Source: Fodinibius sediminis
GTDB taxonomy: Bacteria > Bacteroidota > Rhodothermia > Balneolales > Balneolaceae
Length of the DNA: 64,000 nt
Assembly: GCF_900182555.1 (NCBI RefSeq)
Contig: NZ_FXTH01000007.1
Location: 182,585-246,584, forward strand
Direction: 5' to 3'
Shown: positions 28,197 through 36,614 of the stretch, one piece after another
Position numbering within the stretch: the first letter of the stretch is position 1
How the letters are laid out: every line of letters begins with the position of its first letter
Notes under the pieces: model-generated
The model's database searches: none
Told to the model about the DNA's origin: nothing
The model's input: only the letters and a program-made list of their open reading frames with translations
Position numbers and translations under genes: made by a program

Positions 28197-28656
28197 TGGT
28201 AGCGCGGCGACGGATCCTATGGGGATGGGCATGCGTATAGAGCCTTAAAATAAAAAAAGCGAAGCCATCGGTATCCTTTCGCCGGTATTGACCGGTTCAA
28301 GTTCTGGGGTATATTCTCAGCCACCCTTTCACAGGCAGCACCCTCTCCGACGACTTCGCCGCTAACTACCCGAAGGCGGTTAGCTAAAACCGTAGCACAC
28401 TTTTTGACCATCCTGATTGGAGTGGGACAAAAAGGAACCAGCGGCAAATTTTCCTGGTTCATTCAAGATCATACCGTAGTATCAACCCTGAACTGTGCTA
28501 ATAGCAGTAAATCAGTATGTCAAAGTTTCTACATGTAGTATAACCAACCCCGGGATGCCCGTATGTAGGTAAAAAACCGTAGATGATGTAGGGATTTCCT
28601 GTATACCAGAAGGGGATGGAACTGGTGGCATGAGGTCCCGTTGCTGCACGGAAAAC
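28197..28656. other. 460-base intergenic region holding riboswitch and motif copy 3
   Basis: No convincing gene is present. The region contains the TPP riboswitch (28259-28359). At 28582-28599 the plus strand reads GATGATGTAGGGATTTCC, whose complement matches the CCCTACAT motif at 6997 and 12595. A second ATGTAGG lies at 28562-28568. On the minus strand this pair is upstream of the riboswitch, so it could belong to its promoter. Confidence 0.5.
28259..28359 (-). ncRNA. TPP riboswitch without an adjacent thiamine gene
   Basis: Read on the minus strand, the THI-box landmarks occur in order: GAGGGTGC, GTGAAAGGGTGGCTGAGA, ATACCC, GAACTTGAACCGG, TCAATACCGG and GCGAAAGGA. CTGAGA is at 28320-28315. 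The P4 stem CCGG/CCGG is at 28295-28282. P1 pairs 28359-28347 with 28271-28259 in 13 bp including G-U pairs, and seven U follow at once (28258-28252), so the closing stem itself looks like an intrinsic terminator. A separate hairpin (GCTAAC/GTTAGC) lies just upstream. No thi gene follows: downstream on this strand is the antisense side of the small ORF and the DksA-like gene. Confidence 0.85.
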
Positions 28657-29493
28657 CTATGAGTGCTGGTTTGGCACCTCGCTGTGGTCGCGATGGCGGT
28701 CTTTATACCATAATTCTGCCGCCATAGCTATCGGTCCAACGATAAACAGGGCATAGAACGGTGCATAAACCGCTTCATTGATACGCAGAATCATTTCTAC
28801 GAAAGCGATCAACACAATTACGATATATTGTCCCCACTTGCTTTGGACGGTTGTTTTGGGATCTGTAATCATGAAGAAAATGAAGAGCTGGTACATCGGC
28901 CCCGTAATGGGCGCAATTTCGGCAATATAGGGATCGCCGGTCATCCAGCTTCTAACCAGCGCGAAAGCGAGAAATGAAATGACATAAGTGGCACAAATAT
29001 GAAATCGGCGCAGCCGGTAAATGGAGATGGAACCCACCACCCAGATAATCAGCATTGCCCACATATTATTACCCCACTGGATGCTCAGCACCGCAACGCT
29101 CTGCGGGGCCAGCAAGAGCATCATCACCACCCCGAAGTTGGAGGGGTTCCAGATATGGCGTCCCTTGTACCGCAGCACATATTTCGAGGCAATTGAAATC
29201 ATTGCGCACAGGGCGAAAGGCCACAGCTGTGGTGAACGGATAAGAATACCGACACTGATGCCGGAGATATAGGCACTTGACAGATCACGCCATGTACCCA
29301 CAATCAACCGGTGCAGCACCAGCTCGGTAGCAAAACTTGCTGTTATGGCGGTTATCAATTTGGGATAGCTTTCGAGAATGCCAAACGAAAGGTGTGCAGC
29401 CAGCAAGATACCGGTTATCAGCAGCGGCGGCGTATATTTGTGGCTGTAGCTCAAGCCCTTCAGCTTGGTCGTAAGAGTTCCCAGGCCGTTCAT
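28657..29493 (-). CDS. UnbU-like / RnfD-NqrB family membrane protein
   Basis: This 278-residue protein has about eight to nine membrane helices and belongs to the NQR2/RnfD superfamily. The recognisable piece is RYKGRHIWNPSNFGVVMMLL, matching the G(R/K)H-x-(F/W)NPxxFG flavin-loop region of RnfD/NqrB. The flavin-attachment threonine motif of true RnfD is not evident and no other Rnf genes are present. The closest functional label is UnbU, the membrane protein paired with UnbV in enediyne gene cassettes. Its ATG overlaps the end of the CRTAC1/UnbV gene by four bases, so the two are translationally coupled. Function is unknown. Confidence 0.8.
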   Translation of the reverse strand: MNGLGTLTTKLKGLSYSHKYTPPLLITGILLAAHLSFGILESYPKLITAITASFATELVLHRLIVGTWRDLSSAYISGISVGILIRSPQLWPFALCAMISIASKYVLRYKGRHIWNPSNFGVVMMLLLAPQSVAVLSIQWGNNMWAMLIIWVVGSISIYRLRRFHICATYVISFLAFALVRSWMTGDPYIAEIAPITGPMYQLFIFFMITDPKTTVQSKWGQYIVIVLIAFVEMILRINEAVYAPFYALFIVGPIAMAAELWYKDRHRDHSEVPNQHS

Positions 29494-31295
29494 GATTGTT
29501 TTTTCGTTTCTTTGATGAGATGTGTCTGGCCTGTTTCAGGCTGCTCAAGGGTGTCGGTTTTCCCCGATGGCCATGCGATGACGGCATGGTCAACCTGCTC
29601 GGAGCGACCCAGGCCGAAGTGAAGTTCCCGCTGATTTTGAGCACTAAAGCCGCTGGCAGACTGCACCACCTGTACCTGGCGGTTGCCATCCCACACGACC
29701 TCAACCCGGGCCCCTATGGCGCTCCGGTTGCTCTCAACGCCTTCCAGACGGAAGCTGATCCAGCTGTGCCCCTCCCGCGCCACGGTTCTGTAGATCTTCA
29801 GCGGTCCCTTCTGGGTGGCCACAAGAACTTCAAGCGTACCATCATTATTCAGATCGGCCATGGCGACGGCACGGCTGTCCAGCTCCAGCGATCCTCCAAC
29901 AGCGCCAGCCACTTCGCGAAACTTCCCGGCCCCGTCATTGAGCCATATTTTATTTTCCTGGTAGCCAGAGAGGCTGCGTCCCTCCATGTCGGGCCAGTTT
30001 TTGGCGTTCGAAATAATGGTCTGATTCCCTCCCGCCACCTTTGAGAAGTCATACCAATAATCGGTTCCCTTACGCGCAGAAACATATCCATTCGCTACAT
30101 ACAGGTCGAGATAGCCGTCCAGGTTCAGGTCTCCGAACTGGGCCCCGTAACTCCATCCTCCCACTTCAACGCCGAAATTACCCGCCAGATTCCGAAAAGA
30201 CAGACCCCCGCTGTTGCCGGAGGTGGGAACCCAGAGGTTATTCCCCTGAATAAGAACACCCGGTTCCGAAATATTGGTCACATAGATAGACAGTTCGCCA
30301 CGATTCATCACATCTCCGAAAGAAACATTCATTCCACTCTTGGGGGCAAAGCCCATGCCGGCCTTTTCACCTGCATTCACGAATCCCCGGCCCTGCCGGT
30401 TGAGGAATAATTCATCCACACCATAATCATTGGCTATGACCAGGTCGGGATAGCCCGAGCCGTCCACGTCAGCGGAAGCCGCTGCATACGACCACCGGTT
30501 ACTAACCAGCCCCAGTTCATCGCTGACCTCTTCAAATTTACCGTTCCCGAGATTGTGAAAAAGAAATTTTCGGCCACCATTCTGTGCGTACTCAAAACTT
30601 TCAGGCATAATTTCCGTGGTCTCAAGGTCCCAGAGGTTTATGCTCTCATGGAAATAGCCTCCCATGAACAGGTCGAGCAAGCCATCTTGGTCGTAGTCAA
30701 ACCATACGGCGGTGTTCGAATTGATCCATTCCGGGAACTCGGGTCCCAGCGATACACGGCTGAAGCCCTCCCCCTCGTCGTTGTGAAACAGCAGCGGTTT
30801 TCCCCATTTGACCACCAGCAGGTCTTCATAGCCGTCGTTGTCGTAATCCGCCCATACCGAACTCATGGACACACCTGTCTCCGCAGTGTTGACCCCGGCG
30901 ACCCCCATCGCCCCGGCCACATCCTCAAATTGCCCGTCTCCCAGATTCTTGTACAATGCGTTGGAGGTGCCGCGTGCACTGTTTGTAACATAAAAATCCT
31001 GCAAACCGTCGTTATTGAAGTCAGCAACAGACACCGAAGCTCCCACAGATGCTATTTGCGGCATGATGTGATCCAGCTGCTTGTCGAGCGACGGAGCCCG
31101 GTGAACAAAGTCAACCCCCCATTCTTCCGTCACATCCTCGAGGTAGAAGCCATATTGATCCAGCGCATTCTGACGATCCAGGGCCAAACCCGACCGGCCC
31201 GTCCACTGCTCATAATTAGACAGGATTAAAGGGGTAGCCAGCAGTACCGCAAAAAACAGGGCCAATAATATTTTATTTCTCTTTCTTACTTCCAT
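29490..31295 (-). CDS. CRTAC1/UnbV-like FG-GAP and ASPIC protein
   Basis: This 601-residue exported protein has a hydrophobic N-terminal anchor or signal (KILLALFFAVLLATPLIL). It has a beta-propeller of FG-GAP/VCBS repeats with Ca2+-type DxNxDG loops (VADFNNDGLQDFYV, FDYDQDGLLDLFMGG, FGDLNLDGYLDLYVAN, MADLNNDGTLEVLV). The C-terminal ASPIC/UnbV domain is IGARVEVVWDGNRQVQVVQS through HFGLGRSEQVDHAVIAWPSG. UnbV homologues accompany UnbU in enediyne clusters but are also frequent in marine Bacteroidota. The start is the ATG at 31295; a GTG precedes it. Likely role: calcium-dependent binding or scaffold at the cell surface; no catalysis is seen. Confidence 0.9.
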   Translation of the reverse strand: MEVRKRNKILLALFFAVLLATPLILSNYEQWTGRSGLALDRQNALDQYGFYLEDVTEEWGVDFVHRAPSLDKQLDHIMPQIASVGASVSVADFNNDGLQDFYVTNSARGTSNALYKNLGDGQFEDVAGAMGVAGVNTAETGVSMSSVWADYDNDGYEDLLVVKWGKPLLFHNDEGEGFSRVSLGPEFPEWINSNTAVWFDYDQDGLLDLFMGGYFHESINLWDLETTEIMPESFEYAQNGGRKFLFHNLGNGKFEEVSDELGLVSNRWSYAAASADVDGSGYPDLVIANDYGVDELFLNRQGRGFVNAGEKAGMGFAPKSGMNVSFGDVMNRGELSIYVTNISEPGVLIQGNNLWVPTSGNSGGLSFRNLAGNFGVEVGGWSYGAQFGDLNLDGYLDLYVANGYVSARKGTDYWYDFSKVAGGNQTIISNAKNWPDMEGRSLSGYQENKIWLNDGAGKFREVAGAVGGSLELDSRAVAMADLNNDGTLEVLVATQKGPLKIYRTVAREGHSWISFRLEGVESNRSAIGARVEVVWDGNRQVQVVQSASGFSAQNQRELHFGLGRSEQVDHAVIAWPSGKTDTLEQPETGQTHLIKETKKQS

Positions 31296-31319
31296 CACAT
31301 GCTAAATTACAAATCTATA

Positions 31320-34300
31320 TCACTTGTTAAACTGTAAAGCAGTATTATAATTCCGCGGCGTCACATACCGGGTATGATAGTTTACCCAGTCCTCCTTATG
31401 CTTCTCATAGACCGGGTCTTTCCACAAAGGCCCCGGTTCTACAGCATAATTCTCCATGCCGTGATACGGCAGCGGGCGTACTGTTTTGGAGTGACCGGTA
31501 TTATAATCTCCATCCTTTACCCAGCCATCCCCCACGAGCACGAAGTCGCGCTCCCAGCCCTCCCCGGGCGGCTCCAGCCCCGGGAAGCGAAAAACAAGCT
31601 CATCACCCGCATTCATAATAACATACCGATCATCAATGCCATGTGTCAACTCTTTAACGTCCCCATACCGGGTATAGAACCCCACGAGGTCACGCCATTT
31701 GGGGGTTGTACCGGCAATTTGCTGGTAATCGGCCTTCGTCGGCTTGAACCGGCTGGTGTCTTCGAGCCTGGAGAATCCACGGTAGCGCAGCCGGGAGGTT
31801 TCGGCAGCCAGGTCAGTCTTCCTGATCTCACTCTGCGAAGCGCGAGTCCCCACCTGCAGCTGATCCCAGTAGATTTCCATGTTCGTATACAGACGTACCT
31901 TCCGCTCGGTACCAGGTACAAATATCCCATTCAGGTTGACCAGCATGGTTTTATTTTTACCGGCCGGGAAGCCGACATTCTGGTGGGCGACTTTCCATCC
32001 TCCCTCGCCGTCGGGCACTTCCACCCGGATACCGTGGGGCGGCCCCTGCTTATTCTGGCTGAGAGCGATGTTTACCGAGGTATCCGTTGGATAAATCCAT
32101 CCCGAGGCAATCAGCCACTCACGGCCGTTCTCAGAAAGTCGATCCCCCAGGTTCACCTGGATGTAATGCTCGTCAGCGAGCCCCTGATAAGAAGTCAGCG
32201 GCAGTGAATCCACGTACTTCCCGTCCTGCTCCCTAATCAAGGGGGATAGATCCTTTCCCCGGCTGTTGCTGGCCGATACGACCGGTTGAACATCTTCCAT
32301 CACATAGAGCTCCTGTTCGGGAGCGGGCAACGCAAAGCGTTCATCGACAAACACTTCCATGTTTTTCGGATGATCAACCGCCATCAGGGATACATGATCA
32401 AAAAAGTGCGTCTCCCACAGGTCTGCGGTAATCCGCACATCATAATAGCCGTTGCGCGGTTGCAGCTGACTCCCTTCCAGCTTGACCCAGTCAATGCTGT
32501 GAATGACATTGGCCTTGCCCTGTGCGTTGATGCGGAGTCCCAGGGCGGTTCGCCACAGGAAATCGGTCACAAATTCCATCTCCTCACCATTGTAGGTAAA
32601 AATCCATGGACAAGAACCCTTAAGAATTTGCTCATTCATAATTTTGGATTCATATCCCAACTCCGCAAATTCAGCCTGTGTAGAACCGTTGGGCCAGGTA
32701 ATGCGCACCATGGCTGCTTCTTCATAGCTGCCCAGCCCGAAATGAACCCACGGCTGACGAATGGGCTGCTTCGTGTATTGCAGTCCCGAGCGGCTTTCAA
32801 TCTCACCGCCGATTCCAAACGAATTGATTCGCTGATCACCCAGCGGTCCCGATGCACGGGGACGCAATACCCGGGCCCGGTAGCCCTTGGTTCCTGTGTT
32901 CTGCAGCATGACCGGGTCCTGTTTGTTATTCAGGCCCGTCAGATCCAGACGTGCATCCCCATTCATATCCGCCATGCCCATAACCTCCACATTCAACAGA
33001 TGCGGGCCGGCAGTGAAATTCATATTTTCGTCCGACAACCAGTATGAGCTGGTACCGCCGGCAGATGCCAGCACATCCAATGCCCCGTTGTTGTCCAGGT
33101 CAGACACAAAAAGCCGGGCCCCGGAGGAGTCTGCCGTCAATGTATCCGGTATTGTCAATACCTGTCTGCTTTGCCACTGCATGGTAGAATCGGCAAGGCC
33201 TGTGCTGTGGATGGCCTGCTGCTGCCAGCTAAGCAGCTCAAAGTAGCCGTCGGCATCAATATCCCCGTAGTCCAGCGCATAGACCGGTGGATCTATATTG
33301 AAAGAGGTATCCTTTTCAAATTCCCCTGCTCGTTCGTTGCTGTAATAGTGCACCGACCCGTCTTCGGACAGAAGCACGGGGTCGGGATCCCCGTCCTGGT
33401 CAAAGTCTGCCCATAAAAAATCGCGTACCTTCCGGACCTCCTCGAAGTATGGATAAACATCAAACGTCCCATCTCCATTATTTCTGAGCACCCGGGCCGT
33501 TCCCTGGACCGGGGCCAGCAGCAGATCCAGGTCCCCATCCAGGTCGATATCGTTTGCCCAGGCCCCATGGTACTTCCCGCTGAGCACCTCGGACGGCAGG
33601 GTCAGATCCGCCGATACATCTATGAATGTAGAATCGTCCTGCAACCGATACAAGCGAAATCCTCCCGGACCGGCAAAAGCCAGATCATTCAAAAAGTCAT
33701 AATCGTAGTCTATGGTAGCTACAGCATGAGCAGAAACAGGGTCAGAACCGGATCCTCCGGGAAAGGCCAGCTGCATCGTATCATTGACCATCGCCTGCGC
33801 CCCGCTCACCACGACCGTACTGGCCGTCTCCTCGTCGGCGAACCCGGCAGGTTTAAACAGGCGTACATCCTCTCCGTACTTGTGGCCGGAATCACGAAAA
33901 GCCATCTGTTCATCGCTTGGCGCCGCCCGGTGCTCAGGAGTGGGCAGCCATACAAAACGATCCATCAGGAACCCCACCTGGTTAACCGGAAGCTGTACCC
34001 TGGCCAAGTCGTGCTGGAAACGCGGCAGCTGGTTCAGATTGTTTCGCAAGAAGGCCAGCTCGAAGGTGATATTCTTGCCTTCTTTCTGTAGAATAGCCTT
34101 CTTCTGATCTTCAAACTGCCGCCGAATCTGATCTGGCCAGTGTTGTGATTCAGCCTCCAGGTTCTCCAACGCCTGCTCCACGGTCGCCAGATCCTCCCAC
34201 TTGGCCGCTGTTCGAACGACCTCGAGAAGCACCGCCAGGTTGCCAGGGTCTTCCTGGAGAATGAGATTAAGACGCTTTCTTATCTCCCCGCTGTTTCCCG

Positions 34301-34796
34301 ACGGATCCTGGCGTTCCAGTTCTTCAACCAGCGCAAATTGCATTTGCAGGTCGGAGGAATTCAAAGCCACCGCCCTGCTGAGATGTTCAAGGGCCTCGTC
34401 AATATTACCTTTTCTACTTTCCAGAATTCCCGCCAAAAAGTGAAGGTCTGCATTTTCCGGGGCAAGCTCCACGGCCTTGTTCATTCGTGTTGTTGCCAGC
34501 TCAAAATTTCCCTGGCGCATGGCAAATACACTCAAATTGCCCCAGACTGCCGGTTCATCCGGATAAGCCTCAGAAACTTTCTGCATCTTGTCAACAGCAA
34601 ACAGGGCCTGGTCAGACTGTATCGCCGCCAGGCTGATATAAAAATCCGCGACTGCCTGCCGATACTGCTCCGAGGTGGTATCAACATCGGCTTTGGACGA
34701 GCGCTGTGAACAGGAACCCAAGACAAGCATGAACAGGGCAGCACCCAGCCAGTACATTCCAATGCCCTGCTTCTGAAATCCTGAAATCGTAATCAT
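31320..34796 (-). CDS. Large TPR / FG-GAP / ASPIC lipoprotein
   Basis: This 1158-residue lipoprotein has a lipobox (LVLGSCSQ, Cys about 29). Three or more TPR units follow at about 45-210 (PAVWGNLSVFAMRQGNFELA, DLHFLAGILESRKGNIDEAL). A VCBS propeller covers roughly 350-650 (DYDYDFLNDLAFAGPGGF, DIDLDGDLDLLLAP, WADFDQDGDPDPVLL). An ASPIC segment follows (QPWVHFGLGSYEEAAMVRIT). The C-terminal 400 residues begin GSCPWIFTYNGEEMEFVTDF and carry no catalytic motif I recognise. It ends 24 bases upstream of the UnbV-like gene and is the first gene of the three-gene cluster, divergent from a LacI regulator. Confidence 0.88.
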   Translation of the reverse strand: MITISGFQKQGIGMYWLGAALFMLVLGSCSQRSSKADVDTTSEQYRQAVADFYISLAAIQSDQALFAVDKMQKVSEAYPDEPAVWGNLSVFAMRQGNFELATTRMNKAVELAPENADLHFLAGILESRKGNIDEALEHLSRAVALNSSDLQMQFALVEELERQDPSGNSGEIRKRLNLILQEDPGNLAVLLEVVRTAAKWEDLATVEQALENLEAESQHWPDQIRRQFEDQKKAILQKEGKNITFELAFLRNNLNQLPRFQHDLARVQLPVNQVGFLMDRFVWLPTPEHRAAPSDEQMAFRDSGHKYGEDVRLFKPAGFADEETASTVVVSGAQAMVNDTMQLAFPGGSGSDPVSAHAVATIDYDYDFLNDLAFAGPGGFRLYRLQDDSTFIDVSADLTLPSEVLSGKYHGAWANDIDLDGDLDLLLAPVQGTARVLRNNGDGTFDVYPYFEEVRKVRDFLWADFDQDGDPDPVLLSEDGSVHYYSNERAGEFEKDTSFNIDPPVYALDYGDIDADGYFELLSWQQQAIHSTGLADSTMQWQSRQVLTIPDTLTADSSGARLFVSDLDNNGALDVLASAGGTSSYWLSDENMNFTAGPHLLNVEVMGMADMNGDARLDLTGLNNKQDPVMLQNTGTKGYRARVLRPRASGPLGDQRINSFGIGGEIESRSGLQYTKQPIRQPWVHFGLGSYEEAAMVRITWPNGSTQAEFAELGYESKIMNEQILKGSCPWIFTYNGEEMEFVTDFLWRTALGLRINAQGKANVIHSIDWVKLEGSQLQPRNGYYDVRITADLWETHFFDHVSLMAVDHPKNMEVFVDERFALPAPEQELYVMEDVQPVVSASNSRGKDLSPLIREQDGKYVDSLPLTSYQGLADEHYIQVNLGDRLSENGREWLIASGWIYPTDTSVNIALSQNKQGPPHGIRVEVPDGEGGWKVAHQNVGFPAGKNKTMLVNLNGIFVPGTERKVRLYTNMEIYWDQLQVGTRASQSEIRKTDLAAETSRLRYRGFSRLEDTSRFKPTKADYQQIAGTTPKWRDLVGFYTRYGDVKELTHGIDDRYVIMNAGDELVFRFPGLEPPGEGWERDFVLVGDGWVKDGDYNTGHSKTVRPLPYHGMENYAVEPGPLWKDPVYEKHKEDWVNYHTRYVTPRNYNTALQFNK

Positions 34797-34945
34797 CTTA
34801 AAAAAATAGTACCAACTTTTAACTCATTGACATTGCAATTACCTCTGATGCACCACCTGGCATATCTGAAATACAAATCCTTGCGACGATCTTCAGCCCG
34901 AATAAAATACCAATAATTAATCAAATAAGCCGGATGGGAAAATAC

Positions 34946-34969
34946 TTTTCATGCAAACAAATGCAACTT
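34946..34969. promoter_or_regulatory. Operator-like ATGCAA direct repeat, site 1
   Basis: TTTTCATGCAA is followed by four bases and ATGCAACTT. The two ATGCAA boxes are 10 bp apart, one helical turn. The site lies in the divergent gap between the TPR/ASPIC gene and the first lacI gene. It matches a site at 47833-47856 at 19 of 24 positions. A LacI paralogue or a shared factor is a candidate binder. Confidence 0.45.
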
Positions 34970-35069
34970 ATTTATCTAAAGGTGAAAATTATTTGAAATA
35001 AATAAAAATGAAATGCTTATTACAGGTGATTAAAACTATTACCTAATTTAACTTTATTGTACTGGTATT

Positions 35070-36071
35070 GTGAAAATAACCCTGAAAGACATCGCGGAGG
35101 AAACCGGCTATTCTATCTCAACCGTTTCGCGGGTATTAAATGGCTCTGACAAGATAAGCAAACAGGCGCGGCGTGAAATTTACCGGACCGCCAAAAAATT
35201 AAAATACCCCGTCTACCGGACCCTCGACGGAAAGAAGATTATCGATTCTCTAAAGATCCTTTTTATTGTCACTGGTTTTCACGAGGGAGCCTTTTACTCC
35301 TCCCTCTTTTACGGGATGAACAGGGCCGCTGAAAAGTACAATGCACAAATATCGTTTGTTTTTTTAAACAAGCCCTTTAAAGAAATTCTGAAGAAAATAA
35401 GGAACGTGGAAAAAGACAAGTTTGAGGGACTCGTCCTTTTTGCCCCTGAATTTCAAAAAGAGCATTATCAGCAGATTAAAGAGGAAGTGCCCGACAAGTT
35501 TCCCGTAATCTCCAATGGACTCATTGAAAACCCTGTGGTATCAACCGTCACCTTTGATGGGTACAGCGGAGGTTTTCTGGCCGGCGAGCATTTTAAGAAA
35601 AAGGGCTACGCCAGATGTGGCATAATACGCGGCCCCCTGGAGAAGACAGAGGCCCGCTATCGCTCCAACGGCTTCAAGGACTTTATTAACCGGAATGACG
35701 ATATGGAACTTCTTTGGAGTTATAACGGGGACTTCACTTTTGAGTCCGGGGTTCAGGCTTTTCAACAATTTGAAGAAGAACCCCAGAAACCCCGTGCCAT
35801 TTTCGCAAGTAATGACGATATGGGACATGCTTTCCTTGAGGAAGCCCTTGACAGGGGATACAAAGTTCCTGAAGAGCTGGCTTTAATCAGTTTCGACGAC
35901 TTGCCGATCTGTCAGCGCCACCGGCCTACCATTTCCTCCATTCATACGGATTATGAAAAGCTCGGACTTGTTACCATAGAAAAAATGAAAGAACTGCTTG
36001 CCAATCCGGAACAGCAGGATGGCATTCTCAGCCTGGTCCCCGTTCATCTAAACGCCCGGGGCTCCTCTTGA
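35070..36071 (+). CDS. LacI-family transcriptional regulator, paralogue 1
   Basis: This 333-residue DNA-binding repressor or activator has an N-terminal helix-turn-helix and hinge (TLKDIAEETGYSISTVSRVL) and a periplasmic-binding-protein-like sensor domain. Sensor-domain markers are SNGLIENPVVSTVTFDGYSG, IFASNDDMGHAF and LALISFDDLPICQRHRPTIS. The start is GTG at 35070, since the HTH begins five residues later. The gene is divergent from the UnbU/UnbV/TPR cluster and first of three paralogues bracketing the glycan locus. The ligand is probably a sugar, not determinable here. Confidence 0.95.
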   Translation: MKITLKDIAEETGYSISTVSRVLNGSDKISKQARREIYRTAKKLKYPVYRTLDGKKIIDSLKILFIVTGFHEGAFYSSLFYGMNRAAEKYNAQISFVFLNKPFKEILKKIRNVEKDKFEGLVLFAPEFQKEHYQQIKEEVPDKFPVISNGLIENPVVSTVTFDGYSGGFLAGEHFKKKGYARCGIIRGPLEKTEARYRSNGFKDFINRNDDMELLWSYNGDFTFESGVQAFQQFEEEPQKPRAIFASNDDMGHAFLEEALDRGYKVPEELALISFDDLPICQRHRPTISSIHTDYEKLGLVTIEKMKELLANPEQQDGILSLVPVHLNARGSS

Positions 36072-36614
36072 TCATGGATGTTCCACAAGCCAATCTTCAT
36101 GCGCATTTTTTTTAAAACAGAAACACTCGATATAATCAAAAAAAACAAGGGATTAAAAGTCATTTCCTGCAAACAATAATACTTTTTGGGATACGTATTA
36201 TTGCCTTCTTATTAAGAGGAGACAGATTCATATAACTCTAATCATTTTCGTATATTTGGCTACAGAAATTTTTTTGTTCTTTTTGCACAAAAATGGAGCG
36301 GCTCCAGGGCTTTGGTTGGGAAAACGGGATAAAGGCTAAGGCCTGTCAACAGTGAGGACAACGCAGCCACGCTATTTGAGATTGTTTATCCCGGGGACAC
36401 AGGCTATTTCTCCAGATCAGCGCACCCGGCCACTGGAAGCCCGCCTCATATTCACACAAGACCTGAATCGGCTGTGTCCTGCACAGAAATTGCAAACCAG
36501 AATTTAACAATTATTTAATTAAATTAGTTATTTAAATAACATATATTTATTTATTTTAATAGCCATATTATAAATAGAATATAAATTATTAATAAATAAT
36601 ACTGACTTTACGCT
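36072..36614. other. 543-base gap upstream of lacI paralogue 2
   Basis: No ORF of merit was found. The first part is A/T-rich, with a degenerate half-site TTTCCTGCAAACAA (36164-36177) like the operator at 34946. A perfect 13-base palindrome, TGGAGCGGCTCCA (36294-36306), and paired GGGATAAA/TTTATCCC arms about 55 bases apart lie in the middle. The last 110 bases before the TTG start are nearly pure A/T. Confidence 0.4.

Noticed and set aside
27900..28232. A 110-codon minus-strand frame starting just after the TPP riboswitch
   Set aside because: It has no ribosome-binding site and no family resemblance, and it is entirely antisense to the small ORF and the end of the DksA-like gene. It is more likely a shadow, although its position makes a transcript check worthwhile.
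28217..28462. An 81-codon minus-strand frame across the riboswitch
   Set aside because: It is explained by the structured RNA; the translation has no protein-like features.
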